Position numbers and translations under genes: made by a program. A stretch of 34,920 bases of DNA. It comes from Flavobacteriales bacterium. GTDB lineage: Bacteria; Bacteroidota; Bacteroidia; Flavobacteriales_F; PHOS-HE28. Each line of letters begins with the position of its first letter. Position 1 is the stretch's first letter. Location of the stretch: positions 1-34,920 of the forward strand of contig JABWBQ010000032.1 of NCBI GenBank assembly GCA_013360395.1. The letters are read 5' to 3'. Below are positions 1-7,598 of the stretch, piece after piece. The notes below the pieces were generated by a model. That model made no database searches, was not told the DNA's origin, and worked only from the letters and a program-made list of their open reading frames with translations.

Positions 1-1662
1 CTCGGCCCGGCCCCTGCCGGGCAGGGCAGGGCGGCGCCGCCACTGTCGTTCGATCGGTACCACGGCTACGAGGAGACGGCGAACCTCCTCCGCGCGTGGG
101 CCTCGGCTCATCCGACACTCGCCCGCGTGTACTCGATCGGCAAGGACTTCAAGGGCTACGACACCTGGCTGATCGAGATCACCAACCAGCGCCTCGGCCA
201 GGCCGACGGGAAGCCGGCCTTCTGGGCGGACGGCAACATCGACGCCGACGAGCCGTCGTCGACCGAAGTCATTCTGCATCTCGCCGAGCGCCTGCTCTCG
301 CGCTACGGCACGGACCCCGAGATCACCCGACTCGTCGACACGACCACGTTCTACCTCGTCCCGATCTCCAACCCGTACATGGCCGATCTCTACGTCTCCA
401 CCCCGATGACGGGCATCGTCTCGAGCATCAACGCGCGCCCGCGCGACGACGACGGCGACGGCCGCCTGGACGAGGATCCGCCGGACGACGTGGACGGGGA
501 CGGGCAGATCCTGCAGATGCGCGTGCGCGATCCGCGCGGCACCTTCCGCGTGCATGCGAGGGATCCGCGGTTGCTGATGCGGGTCCGGGCCGACGAGACC
601 GGCGAGTGGACCGTGCACACCGAAGGCCTGGACAACGACGGCGACGGCCAGTTCAACGAGGACTGGATTGGCGGCGTCGATCTCAACCGGAACTTCCCGT
701 TCGACTGGCAGCCCGAGTGGATCCAGGAGGGCTCCGGCCAGTATCCGCTGTCGGAGCCCGAGTCGCGCAACATCGTCGAATTCATCGTCGGACACCCGAA
801 CATCGGGTTCGTCGTCAACGGGCACTCGGGCCCGGACGACGGGCTCCTGTATCGGCCGTACGGGTCGCGGCCGGACACGGCGATTCCGCGACAGGACTTC
901 CTCACGATGGCGACGTTCGGAGAGAAGTTCGCGAGCCTGAGCGGCGGGCTGCGGCCCCCCGCCGACTGCGTGGCCGTCATCAACTCCCCGGAGGGCAACC
1001 GCGACGGCGTGGCCGAGCACACCGTGCTGCTGGTGCTGGCCCTGCTGCGGCATCTGCCCCGCGCCGACCGGCAGGTGCGCAACGGCCTGTGGTCCCGCGA
1101 GGAGAACCGCGGCACCGACCTGCACGGCCTCACCGTCGGCATCATCGGCCTGGGCCACATGGGCCTCGCGTTCGCCGAGCGGCTCCGGGGCTTCGGGGTG
1201 CGCGTGCTGGGCCACGACAAGTACCGCTGCGGCCATGCCCCGCCCCACGTGGAGGAGTGCGACCTGGCGACGGTGCAGCGCGAAAGCGACATCGTGAGCC
1301 TGCACCTGCCCCTCACGGCCGAGACCCGCCACTATGCCGACGCCCGTTTCCTGGCCGGCTTCGCCAAGCCTGTGTGCCTGGTGAACACTTCGCGCGGCCC
1401 GGTGCTGCACACCGCCGCCCTGCTCGATGCGCTCGACAGCGGCCGTGTCCTTGCCGCCGGGCTCGACGTGCTGGAGTTCGAGCGTCCCGACCTTTCCGGC
1501 CTGGACCCCGGTGCAGAGGCCCACGTGCTGGAACGCCTGCTGCGCGACGATCGTGTGATCCTCACCCCGCACATCGCCGGCGTCACCCGGGAGGGCCGCC
1601 TCAAGATGGCCGTCGTGCTCGCCGAAAAGATCCTCACCCGCTTCCCCCATGCCGCACCTTAG
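1..1662 (+). CDS. Chimeric open frame: M14 zinc carboxypeptidase N-part joined to D-2-hydroxyacid dehydrogenase C-part
   Basis: The frame is open from base 1, so it is 5' partial; an ATG at 127 is internal, because the codons before it already read like the peptidase N-terminus (FDRYHGYEE..., AHPTLARVYSIG). Up to about base 955 it is an M14 metallocarboxypeptidase of the family with calcium-loop-like DGDG inserts: DDDGDGRLDEDPPDD, then GGVDLNRNFPFDW, then NGHSG. The expected first zinc-site motif HxxE reads DADE at 241-252. After about 955 the frame becomes a D-2-hydroxyacid dehydrogenase (phosphoglycerate dehydrogenase-like): INSPEGNRDGVAEH, the NAD-binding GLGHMG, TSRGPV with the substrate arginine, and LTPHIAG with the catalytic histidine. 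The peptidase C-terminus and about 90 N-terminal dehydrogenase residues are missing. Serine codons are mostly TCG before the join and mostly TCC/AGC after it. Neither half should be functional as drawn. The dehydrogenase part overlaps the next gene by 14 bases, so it belongs with the downstream genome. Confidence 0.8.
   Translation, partial: LGPAPAGQGRAAPPLSFDRYHGYEETANLLRAWASAHPTLARVYSIGKDFKGYDTWLIEITNQRLGQADGKPAFWADGNIDADEPSSTEVILHLAERLLSRYGTDPEITRLVDTTTFYLVPISNPYMADLYVSTPMTGIVSSINARPRDDDGDGRLDEDPPDDVDGDGQILQMRVRDPRGTFRVHARDPRLLMRVRADETGEWTVHTEGLDNDGDGQFNEDWIGGVDLNRNFPFDWQPEWIQEGSGQYPLSEPESRNIVEFIVGHPNIGFVVNGHSGPDDGLLYRPYGSRPDTAIPRQDFLTMATFGEKFASLSGGLRPPADCVAVINSPEGNRDGVAEHTVLLVLALLRHLPRADRQVRNGLWSREENRGTDLHGLTVGIIGLGHMGLAFAERLRGFGVRVLGHDKYRCGHAPPHVEECDLATVQRESDIVSLHLPLTAETRHYADARFLAGFAKPVCLVNTSRGPVLHTAALLDALDSGRVLAAGLDVLEFERPDLSGLDPGAEAHVLERLLRDDRVILTPHIAGVTREGRLKMAVVLAEKILTRFPHAAP
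945..975. other. Junction between two unrelated protein families
   Basis: Peptidase sequence (ending ...GEKFASLSGGL) changes to dehydrogenase sequence (VAVINSPEGN...) within about ten codons here, across a run of six C at 955-960. No linker, terminal repeat or recombinase site is visible. A chimeric contig join is the simplest explanation; an illegitimate recombination event is possible. Confidence 0.65.
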
Positions 1663-2545
1663 GGCCCTCCCCGCCTTCGCCCTCCTGCTCCCCGCCTGCA
1701 TGACCACCGCCCCCGAACCGCCCGAAGTGTACGGCCACCGCGGTTGCCGCGGCCTGGAGCCCGAGAACACCATCGCCGCCTTCCAGCATGCGGCGCGCCT
1801 GGGATGCAGCTGGCTGGAGCTCGATGTGGTCCTCACCGGCGATGGGCATGTGCTGGTGAGCCATGAGCCCTGGATGGACCACCGGATCTGCACCGGCCCC
1901 GACGGTGAGGCCCTCACCGAGGAGCAGGGCAGGGCCCTCAACATCCACCGCATGACCCTGTCCCAGGCACAGGACTGCGATTGCGGTTCGCTCGTTCACC
2001 CCGACTTCCCCGACCAGGAGAGCCGTCGTGCCCGCAAGCCCACCCTGGCCGAGGTGGTGGAGGCCATGGAGGAGCTCACGCTGGCCGAAGGGGTGGGGCC
2101 GCTCGCATACAACATCGAGATCAAGAGCGATCCGGCCTGGTACGGCATCTACCAGCCCGCACCGGACACGCTGGCCGCCGCCGTCGTGGCGACCCTCACC
2201 GACCTCCATCTGGGCGCCAACTGCATGCTGCAGAGCTTCGACCCCGCCGTGCTGGAGGCCGTCCACGCCCTGGACCCCGGCCTGCGCACCGCCCTGCTGG
2301 TGGAGTCGGGCACCGACCCTGCGGCGGAACTGGCGCGGCTCAGCTACACCCCCGAGGTGTACAGCCCCCATTTCTCCCTGGTGAATGCCGAAGTGGTGCG
2401 CTCGCTCCAGCAGCGAAATATCGCCGTGGTGGTCTGGACCGTGAACGAAGAGGCCGATATCCGGCGCATGATCGCCCTGGGCGTCAACGGCATCATCACC
2501 GATTTCCCGGACCGAGCGCTGCGCGTGCTGGAGGAGCAGGGCTGA
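1649..2545 (+). CDS. Glycerophosphodiester phosphodiesterase, lipoprotein
   Basis: 298 residues. It hydrolyses glycerophosphodiesters to glycerol-3-phosphate and an alcohol. The GDPD fold signature is clear: GHRG at residues 29-32, PENT at 38-41, an ELDV strand end carrying the metal-binding acidic pair, and SHEPWMD supplying the second catalytic histidine. Later come NIEIKSD, the SFDP motif and a C-terminal VWTVNEEADIRRMIALGVNGIITDFPD stretch typical of the TIM barrel (given here in overview). The N-terminus is a short hydrophobic leader ending LLLPAC, with Cys17 as the likely lipidation site, so the enzyme probably sits in the periplasm or outer membrane. The start overlaps the upstream dehydrogenase frame by 14 bases, suggesting co-transcription. 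The stop codon abuts the stop of the convergent aspartate kinase with no spacer. Confidence 0.9.
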   Translation: MPHLRALPAFALLLPACMTTAPEPPEVYGHRGCRGLEPENTIAAFQHAARLGCSWLELDVVLTGDGHVLVSHEPWMDHRICTGPDGEALTEEQGRALNIHRMTLSQAQDCDCGSLVHPDFPDQESRRARKPTLAEVVEAMEELTLAEGVGPLAYNIEIKSDPAWYGIYQPAPDTLAAAVVATLTDLHLGANCMLQSFDPAVLEAVHALDPGLRTALLVESGTDPAAELARLSYTPEVYSPHFSLVNAEVVRSLQQRNIAVVVWTVNEEADIRRMIALGVNGIITDFPDRALRVLEEQG

Positions 2546-3805
2546 TCAGGGCTTCAGCACGAAGCGGGCGGTGGTGCGGCTGCGTTGCTCCAGCAGCACC
2601 TCCTTGCCCGCGGTGAGCGCGCTGAGCGTGGCCTCGTCGTGGTGGCGCACCGTCACCAGCTCGCAACCCTCGTTGTACCGCACCTCATAGCCCTTGCCTA
2701 GCTCGGCGATCAGTTGCCGGCTGCGCGGCGTGTCGTCCACCACCACACTGAAGGCGACCGCGCTGTTCTGCATCAGGTCGATGCGCACGTTGTGCCGGGC
2801 GAAAAGCCAAAAGATGCCGCTGAGGTTCTCCTCCACGATGAAGCTGAGGTCGCGCGGGGTGATGCTGATGAGCAGCTGCTGCGGCTTCACGATGAACGAG
2901 GGCACCAGCGCATCGTTCGCGCCGCGGTCGTCGATGGTGCTGCCCGCTGCGTCCAGGTCCAGGAAGGAACGCACGTACAGCGGGATGTGCTTCTGCTGCA
3001 ACGGTTGCAGGGTGCGCGGATGGATCACGCTCGCGCCGAAGTAGCTGAGCTCGATCGCCTCGCGATAGCTGATGTGCTTAAGGAGCTTGGTATCCGGGAA
3101 GCGTTTCGGATCGGCGTTGAACATGCCGGGCACGTCCTTCCAGATGGTGACGCTTTCCGCGTCGAGCAGCCAGGCGAAGATGGCGGCGCTGAAATCGGAC
3201 CCCTCGCGGCCCAGGGTGGTGCTGCGCCCGTCGGCCGTGCGGCCGATGAAGCCCTGGGTGAGCACCCGTCCCGGATGCGCGTTGAACAGGGGCTTCAGGT
3301 AGCGTATGGCCAGGTTCTCGCAGGCCTGCCACTCCACCTTGGCCGCCCGGAAGCTCGCATCGGTGCGCACCACGGTGCGTGCGTCCAGCCAGGTGTTGGC
3401 GATGCCGGCTTGCTTCAGGTGCGCGCTCACCACCAGGCTGCTCCACATCTCGCCCAGCGACACGATCCGGTCGTACTCCTCGTCCGCCCGGTTGCCCGGG
3501 CGATGGGCCAGTATGCGCTGGAGTTCGCGGAAGGAGGCCTCCAAGGCGCCGACCGCCGCGGCATCGCCGGGGGCGACCTCTTCGAGCACCTCAAGATGCG
3601 CGGTGCGAAGCCCCTCCACCGGGGCCCTGGTATCCCGCCCCGTCCCATGGGCCGACACCACCTCCTCGAGAGCGTTGGTGGTCTTGCCCATGGCGCTCAC
3701 CACGATCAGCAGGTCGTCGTCGGGGAAGTGCGTGAGCACACGCGCCATGTTCCGTACACCGGCCGCGTCCTTCACGCTGGCCCCGCCGAACTTGAAGACT
3801 TTCAT
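2546..3805 (-). CDS. lysC: Aspartate kinase
   Basis: 419 residues, the usual size of a monofunctional aspartokinase. It phosphorylates aspartate, the first step to lysine, threonine, methionine and (in most bacteria) diaminopimelate. The N-terminal KFGGASV motif binds ATP; TTLGREGSDFSAA in the middle is the conserved aspartate/ATP loop of the amino-acid kinase fold. The last about 130 residues contain two ACT-type regulatory segments (LLISITPRDLSFI..., FSVVVDD...), so feedback inhibition by an end product is likely. Start chosen at the ATG directly preceding KVFKFGG. No recognisable TAnnTTTG box lies close upstream; a 69-base gap separates it from the four-helix-bundle gene, from which it could be transcribed. 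In many Bacteroidota, from memory, lysC, a GNAT gene and fbp sit together, as here. Confidence 0.95.
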   Translation of the reverse strand: MKVFKFGGASVKDAAGVRNMARVLTHFPDDDLLIVVSAMGKTTNALEEVVSAHGTGRDTRAPVEGLRTAHLEVLEEVAPGDAAAVGALEASFRELQRILAHRPGNRADEEYDRIVSLGEMWSSLVVSAHLKQAGIANTWLDARTVVRTDASFRAAKVEWQACENLAIRYLKPLFNAHPGRVLTQGFIGRTADGRSTTLGREGSDFSAAIFAWLLDAESVTIWKDVPGMFNADPKRFPDTKLLKHISYREAIELSYFGASVIHPRTLQPLQQKHIPLYVRSFLDLDAAGSTIDDRGANDALVPSFIVKPQQLLISITPRDLSFIVEENLSGIFWLFARHNVRIDLMQNSAVAFSVVVDDTPRSRQLIAELGKGYEVRYNEGCELVTVRHHDEATLSALTAGKEVLLEQRSRTTARFVLKP

Positions 3806-3874
3806 GGTTGAATGCGTCGTGGGTCGGAGATCATCTGAGTCCGCAAGTCCGTCCGCAGCCTGTTGACCAAGCTG

Positions 3875-4237
3875 CTAAAGGAACTTCTTGGGGTTATTGG
3901 CCATGAAGTTGAGCAGGCTTCCCACCTCCTCGGCAAGGCTGTAAAGACCTTCATACTCCTTCTCCGTGATGTACTCGCAGGCAAGTGCAAAGTCCAGCCA
4001 GACCTGTGTCTCGCACAGTTCGGTCTCACAGTCGTTCAGCTTCGCCTCGAAGTACTTCTGCGAGCGACGGCGACGGTAGGCCTCAGCAAGATTCGTTACC
4101 ACCGACCGTGAGCTGCGGCGGATCTGATCCGTCATACTGTATTGCTCCTCCTTCGGGAACTTCTTCGTTCGGTGGAAGATGGCCATCGAAAGCTTGAAGC
4201 CCTTCTGATAGGCGAACAGGTCCTGCACTTTGCCCAT
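3875..4237 (-). CDS. Four-helix-bundle protein of the 23S rRNA intervening-sequence (S23) family
   Basis: 120 residues, the family's normal length. The pattern is diagnostic: LFAYQKGFKLSMAIF near the N-terminus, FPKEEQYSMTDQIRRSSRSV in the first third, NLAEAYRRR, then KFLAKL-like FEAKLNDCETELCETQVWLDFA and a C-terminal helix ending NFMANNPKKF. Members were first found encoded in insertions of 23S rRNA in Leptospira and similar bacteria but are also common as stand-alone genes in Bacteroidota; their function is not established. Here it is stand-alone, with no rRNA sequence around it, and sits between lysC and the GNAT gene next to a tandem-repeat array. Confidence 0.88.
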   Translation of the reverse strand: MGKVQDLFAYQKGFKLSMAIFHRTKKFPKEEQYSMTDQIRRSSRSVVTNLAEAYRRRRSQKYFEAKLNDCETELCETQVWLDFALACEYITEKEYEGLYSLAEEVGSLLNFMANNPKKFL

Positions 4238-4288
4238 GGGTAGTTGTGTTTGTGGTTATCGCGAACCTACCAAGGAACCTGACTCACG

Positions 4289-4392
4289 ACTCAGCAGACT
4301 CACGACTCATCCGACTCCCGACTCAGCGGACTCCCGACTCATCCGACTCCCGACTCATCCGACTCCCAACTCATCCGACTCCCAACTCATCC
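4289..4392. repeat. 16-base tandem repeat array, about 6.5 copies
   Basis: Six tandem 16-base units plus a half unit. The consensus is ACTCATCCGACTCCCG, with variants ACTCAGCAGACTCACG (first unit) and ACTCAGCGGACTCCCG (third); the last two full units end CCCA. Each unit divides into a 9-mer (ACTCATCCG) and a 7-mer (ACTCCCG). There are no spacers, so this is not CRISPR. The array fills the gap between the four-helix-bundle start and the GNAT stop and overlaps the GNAT stop codon. Related 9-base units recur inside the GNAT gene at about 4701-4748. Confidence 0.9.
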
Positions 4393-4926
4393 CCCACTGT
4401 CAACCAACCGCTCCAGTTGCTCCCGCGTCATCCGTCCGTTCACCCATTTCGGGTCGAAGGTCGAGCCCAAGCGCGCATAGAATCGCATGGCATCCGTGTT
4501 CCAATCAAGCACCTGCCAGAGCATGTGGTGGTGCCCCTGCTCCAGCGCGAACGCCGCACAGGCCTTGAACAGCTTCTCCCCCAAACGCCTCCCGCGCGCC
4601 TTCTCCGTCACCACGATGTCCTCCAGGTACAGGCAGCGGCCCCGCCAGGTGGAGTACCGTTCGTAGCAAACCGCCATGCCCAGAAGACCCGATGGGGCTC
4701 CCGGCTCAGCGGACTCAGTGGACTCATTCGACTCCGTGGACTCCCGACCCCTCTCCTCCGCCACCCAGCCCACCCACACCGGCCGCGGACCGAACCCCGC
4801 GTCACGCATGTGCTCCAGCGATACCGTGACCTCTTCCGGCGCACGCTCGAAAAGGGCGAGCTCCCGCACCAGTTCCAGCATGCGCGGCACGTCACGCGCC
4901 TCGGCCTTGCGAACGACGGGGTTCAT
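4387..4926 (-). CDS. GNAT family N-acetyltransferase (spermidine/diamine acetyltransferase-like) with a repeat-encoded insert
   Basis: 179 residues from the ATG at 4926, chosen because the family begins at [14 protein letters not shown] and a promoter-like box lies just upstream; an in-frame extension to 4992 would run into fbp. The acetyl-CoA loop is at residues 101-120 ([20 protein letters not shown]), followed by [19 protein letters not shown], typical of polyamine-acetyltransferase-like GNATs. The substrate cannot be fixed from sequence. Residues about 59-80 ([15 protein letters not shown]) interrupt the strand just before [18 protein letters not shown]; this acidic Ser/Thr/Glu stretch is encoded by 9-base ACTC-type repeats related to the array downstream of the gene, and ordinary family members lack it. 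The gene diverges from fbp with only 34 bases between start codons. Confidence 0.88.
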   Translation of the reverse strand: MNPVVRKAEARDVPRMLELVRELALFERAPEEVTVSLEHMRDAGFGPRPVWVGWVAEERGRESTESNESTESAEPGAPSGLLGMAVCYERYSTWRGRCLYLEDIVVTEKARGRRLGEKLFKACAAFALEQGHHHMLWQVLDWNTDAMRFYARLGSTFDPKWVNGRMTREQLERLVDSGG

Positions 4927-4931
4927 GCGTG

Positions 4932-4939
4932 CAAAGAAA
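4932..4939 (-). promoter_or_regulatory. Putative -7 promoter box for the GNAT gene
   Basis: On the minus strand the box reads TTTCTTTG, one base off the Bacteroidota TAnnTTTG consensus. It ends 5 bases before the ATG at 4926. It lies back to back with the fbp box (arms GCAAAG and CTTTGC, 15 bases apart). Confidence 0.5.
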
Positions 4940-4948
4940 GCAGCACCG

Positions 4949-4956
4949 CATCTTTG
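4949..4956 (+). promoter_or_regulatory. Putative -7 promoter box for fbp
   Basis: The box reads CATCTTTG, close to TAnnTTTG, and ends 4 bases before the fbp ATG at 4961. A start site at the usual distance downstream of the box would fall on or next to the ATG, so the message may be leaderless. Confidence 0.5.
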
Positions 4957-4960
4957 CACC

Positions 4961-5923
4961 ATGTCCGAGATCAAGACCCTCTCCGAGTTCATCGTGGAAC
5001 GTCAGGCCGACTTCCCGGGGTCCACGGGTGAACTGAGCAGCCTGCTCACCGCCTTCCGCCTGGCCGCCAAGATCGTGAACCGCGAGGTGAACAAGGCCGG
5101 GTTGATGGCCGACATCCTTGGCGCGGAGGGCACCGAGAACGTGCAGGGCGAGGCCCAACAGAAGCTTGATGTGTACGCGAACAACCTCTTCATCCGCATG
5201 ATGCGGACCCAGGGTGCGGTATGCGCGGTGGCCAGCGAGGAGAACGACGACATCGTGCACTTCGACAACGGCGGCAAGTACGTGGTGACAATGGACCCGC
5301 TCGATGGCAGCAGCAACATCGACGTGAACGTGAGCATCGGCACCATCTTCAGCATCTATAAGCGGATCAGCACCGGACCCAAGGCAACGCTGGAGGATTT
5401 CCTGCAACCCGGGAGCGCACAGGTGGCTGCCGGCTACATCGTGTACGGCAGCAGCACCATGCTCGTGTACACTACGGGCCACGGGGTGAACGGCTTCACG
5501 CTCGATCCCAGCATCGGCACCTTCTGCCTCAGCTACCCGGACATGACGACGGCCGCTGATGGCAAGATCTACTCCATCAATGAGGGCAACTGGTACGAGT
5601 TCAGCGAGGGCGTGCGCAACTACATCGATGCGTGCAAGCAGAAGAAGATGAGCGCCCGCTACATCGGCAGCCTGGTGGCCGACTTCCACCGCAACCTGCT
5701 CAAGGGCGGCATCTACCTCTACCCCGGCACGCAGAAGGCCCCGAAAGGCAAGCTGCGCCTCCTGTACGAGGCGAATCCGCTGGCTTTCATCGTGGAGCAG
5801 GCGGGCGGCATGGCCACCGACGGCACCACCCGGATCCTGGACCTGAAACCGACCGAGCTGCATCAGCGCTGTCCGCTCTTCATCGGCAGCAAGGCCATGG
5901 TGGAGCAGGCGATGAAGGCATGA
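4961..5923 (+). CDS. fbp: Fructose-1,6-bisphosphatase class I
   Basis: 320 residues, near the normal class I size. It removes the 1-phosphate of fructose-1,6-bisphosphate in gluconeogenesis. The metal/phosphate motif [10 protein letters not shown] lies at residues 112-121, preceded by the conserved EENDD acidic pair (93-97) and KLDVYANN; the C-terminal half carries [29 protein letters not shown] and the DL.PTELHQR tail of the family. Start chosen at the ATG in front of [10 protein letters not shown], placed 4 bases after a promoter-like box; longer upstream frames overlap the divergent GNAT gene. The stop overlaps the start of the DUF1697 gene (ATGA), so the two are translationally coupled. 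The gene is complete, with host-like codon use. Confidence 0.96.
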   Translation: MSEIKTLSEFIVERQADFPGSTGELSSLLTAFRLAAKIVNREVNKAGLMADILGAEGTENVQGEAQQKLDVYANNLFIRMMRTQGAVCAVASEENDDIVHFDNGGKYVVTMDPLDGSSNIDVNVSIGTIFSIYKRISTGPKATLEDFLQPGSAQVAAGYIVYGSSTMLVYTTGHGVNGFTLDPSIGTFCLSYPDMTTAADGKIYSINEGNWYEFSEGVRNYIDACKQKKMSARYIGSLVADFHRNLLKGGIYLYPGTQKAPKGKLRLLYEANPLAFIVEQAGGMATDGTTRILDLKPTELHQRCPLFIGSKAMVEQAMKA

Positions 5924-6492
5924 CCACCGGGCAGGGCACCACCACCTTCCTCCTCCTTTTCCGCGGCGTGGGCGGTCCTGTGCAGCTGCCCGTGGCCGAA
6001 CTGCGCGCGGCGCTCACCAAGGCCGGGTTCAAGCAGGCCACCACCTACATCAACAGCGGCAACGCCCTGGTGCGCAGCGCGCGCTCGCGCGAGGAGACCC
6101 TGGCTAAAGTGGCCGAGCTGTGCAAGAAGAAGTTCAACTACGATCGGCCCATCTTTATTCCCACGGCAGCGGAATGGGCCGAGGTGATGAAGCTGGACCC
6201 CTTCCCGCAAAAGGCCGAGGGCAAGCACGTGCATGCCGTGCTGTTATCGGCGATGCCCAAGCCGGAAGCTGTGAAAGCCCTGCATGCCTTGGCCGTTGGT
6301 GAGGAGGAATTACAGGTGATGAAGCAGGCGGTCGGTCCCTATCACCTGTGCTACCTGCACACCCCGCACGGCTTCGGCACCAGCAAGCTGGCCGAGAAGT
6401 TCGACAAGGGCATCGGCGTGGTGAACACCGCCCGCAACTGGAACACCGTGCTCAAGATGCACGAGCTGGCGCAGGGGCTGGAAGCAGGGTGA
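5920..6492 (+). CDS. DUF1697 family protein
   Basis: 190 residues. It matches the DUF1697 family: an N-terminal [10 protein letters not shown] strand-loop (others have LLRGINVGG), the [12 protein letters not shown] helix, [10 protein letters not shown], then the central [22 protein letters not shown] region and a C-terminal [10 protein letters not shown] / [11 protein letters not shown] segment. The function of this family is unknown and no catalytic residues can be named. The start overlaps the fbp stop by four bases, so it is the second gene of an fbp operon. It converges on pirin with a 14-base gap; I see no strong terminator there. Confidence 0.85.
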   Translation: MTTGQGTTTFLLLFRGVGGPVQLPVAELRAALTKAGFKQATTYINSGNALVRSARSREETLAKVAELCKKKFNYDRPIFIPTAAEWAEVMKLDPFPQKAEGKHVHAVLLSAMPKPEAVKALHALAVGEEELQVMKQAVGPYHLCYLHTPHGFGTSKLAEKFDKGIGVVNTARNWNTVLKMHELAQGLEAG

Positions 6493-6506
6493 GCGGCTCG
6501 CCGCCT

Positions 6507-7379
6507 TCAATCCTCCAGCACACCGAACTTGCCCCGGGCGAATTCATCCATCGCCTCATGGATCTCGTCGTACGTGTTCATCACGAAGGGACCGTACGCG
6601 GCGATGGGCTCTTCGATCGGTTCACCGCTCATCACCAGCACCACGGCGTCGGTGGCGGCCTTGATGGTGAAGTCGGTGCCGTCGTTGGCCATCAGCGCGA
6701 AGTGGTCCGTGGGCACGGGCTTGCCATTAACCTCCACTTGGCCCTCGATCACCAGCAATGCCGTGTGCCAGTTGGCCGGGCGCTGCAGCGCCACTTCCGC
6801 ACCCGCCTTCACGCGGATGTTCAGCAGGTCCAGCGGTGTGAAGGTGCTGGCGCCACCCTGGGTGCCCGCGTACTCACCGGCGATCACGTCCACTTCGCCC
6901 AGGCCATCGGCCAATGCGTGGCGCGGCATGGCATCCTTGGTGATCGCCTGGTACTTCGGCGCGCTCTTCTTGTCCTTGGCGGGCAGGTTCACCCAAAGCT
7001 GCACCATGTGGAAGTCGCCGCCCGCGCGGCTGAAACCTTCCTCGTGGTACTCCTTGTGCAGCACGCCGCTGGCCGCGGTCATCCATTGCACCTCGCCCTC
7101 GCCGATCACGCCGCCTGCACCGCTGCTGTCGTGGTGTGCCACGCGGCCCTTGTAGGCGATGGTCACCGTTTCGAAGCCCTTGTGCGGGTGCACGCCCACG
7201 CCACGCGGTGTTTCCGAGGGGCTGAACGCGATGGGTGCGTTGTAGTCCAGCAGGATGAACGGGCTCATGCGGCGCATGGTGACCCCGCTGCCGGGGATGA
7301 AGTTGTGTACGCGGAAGCCGTTGCCCACCATGTGGGGTGCTGGCGGCGCGATGATCCGTTCGATGCTTCTCGTTTTCAT
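6507..7379 (-). CDS. Pirin family protein
   Basis: 290 residues, a normal bacterial pirin. Pirins are double cupins that bind one metal; some have quercetin 2,3-dioxygenase activity, but the physiological role in most bacteria is unknown. The four metal ligands are present with family spacing: His64 and His66 in GVGVHPHKGFET, His108 and Glu110 in SGVLHKEYHE. The second half is the pirin C-terminal cupin (LDLLNIRVKAG..., ending EPIAAYGPFVMNT...). The start at 7379 is chosen because MKTRSIERI begins the conserved region; the frame stays open further upstream but has no family similarity. It diverges from mfd across a 219-base gap. Confidence 0.92.
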   Translation of the reverse strand: MKTRSIERIIAPPAPHMVGNGFRVHNFIPGSGVTMRRMSPFILLDYNAPIAFSPSETPRGVGVHPHKGFETVTIAYKGRVAHHDSSGAGGVIGEGEVQWMTAASGVLHKEYHEEGFSRAGGDFHMVQLWVNLPAKDKKSAPKYQAITKDAMPRHALADGLGEVDVIAGEYAGTQGGASTFTPLDLLNIRVKAGAEVALQRPANWHTALLVIEGQVEVNGKPVPTDHFALMANDGTDFTIKAATDAVVLVMSGEPIEEPIAAYGPFVMNTYDEIHEAMDEFARGKFGVLED

Positions 7380-7531
7380 GGTCGTGCTGTTTTCCGGTGA
7401 ACCGGTTGCTTGCCGTTGGCAAACGCCGTGCCTGATATTTTCCATGGCAAATATCTGCCGGAAAGTGGAGAATGGCGGGAAGTACTGCCGATCTGGCGGG
7501 GGCAAGTGCCAGGTGCCTTTCTGCAGTGCCC

Positions 7532-7539
7532 TACTTTTG
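7532..7539 (+). promoter_or_regulatory. Putative -7 promoter box for mfd
   Basis: TACTTTTG followed by C matches TAnnTTTG exactly. It lies 59 bases before the chosen mfd ATG, giving a leader of about 50 bases. It is the best promoter candidate in the pirin-mfd gap. Confidence 0.55.
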
Positions 7540-7598
7540 CACGACCCGAACCCGATGCCCGCATAGTGCGGCACCGGGTTTCGGGCTTTTCGGCGTCC

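Noticed and set aside
3875-4237. rRNA intervening sequence inside a 23S gene
   Set aside because: The gene belongs to that protein family, but no rRNA sequence flanks it.
4289-4392. Possible CRISPR array
   Set aside because: Units are contiguous 16-mers without spacers, and there are no cas genes.
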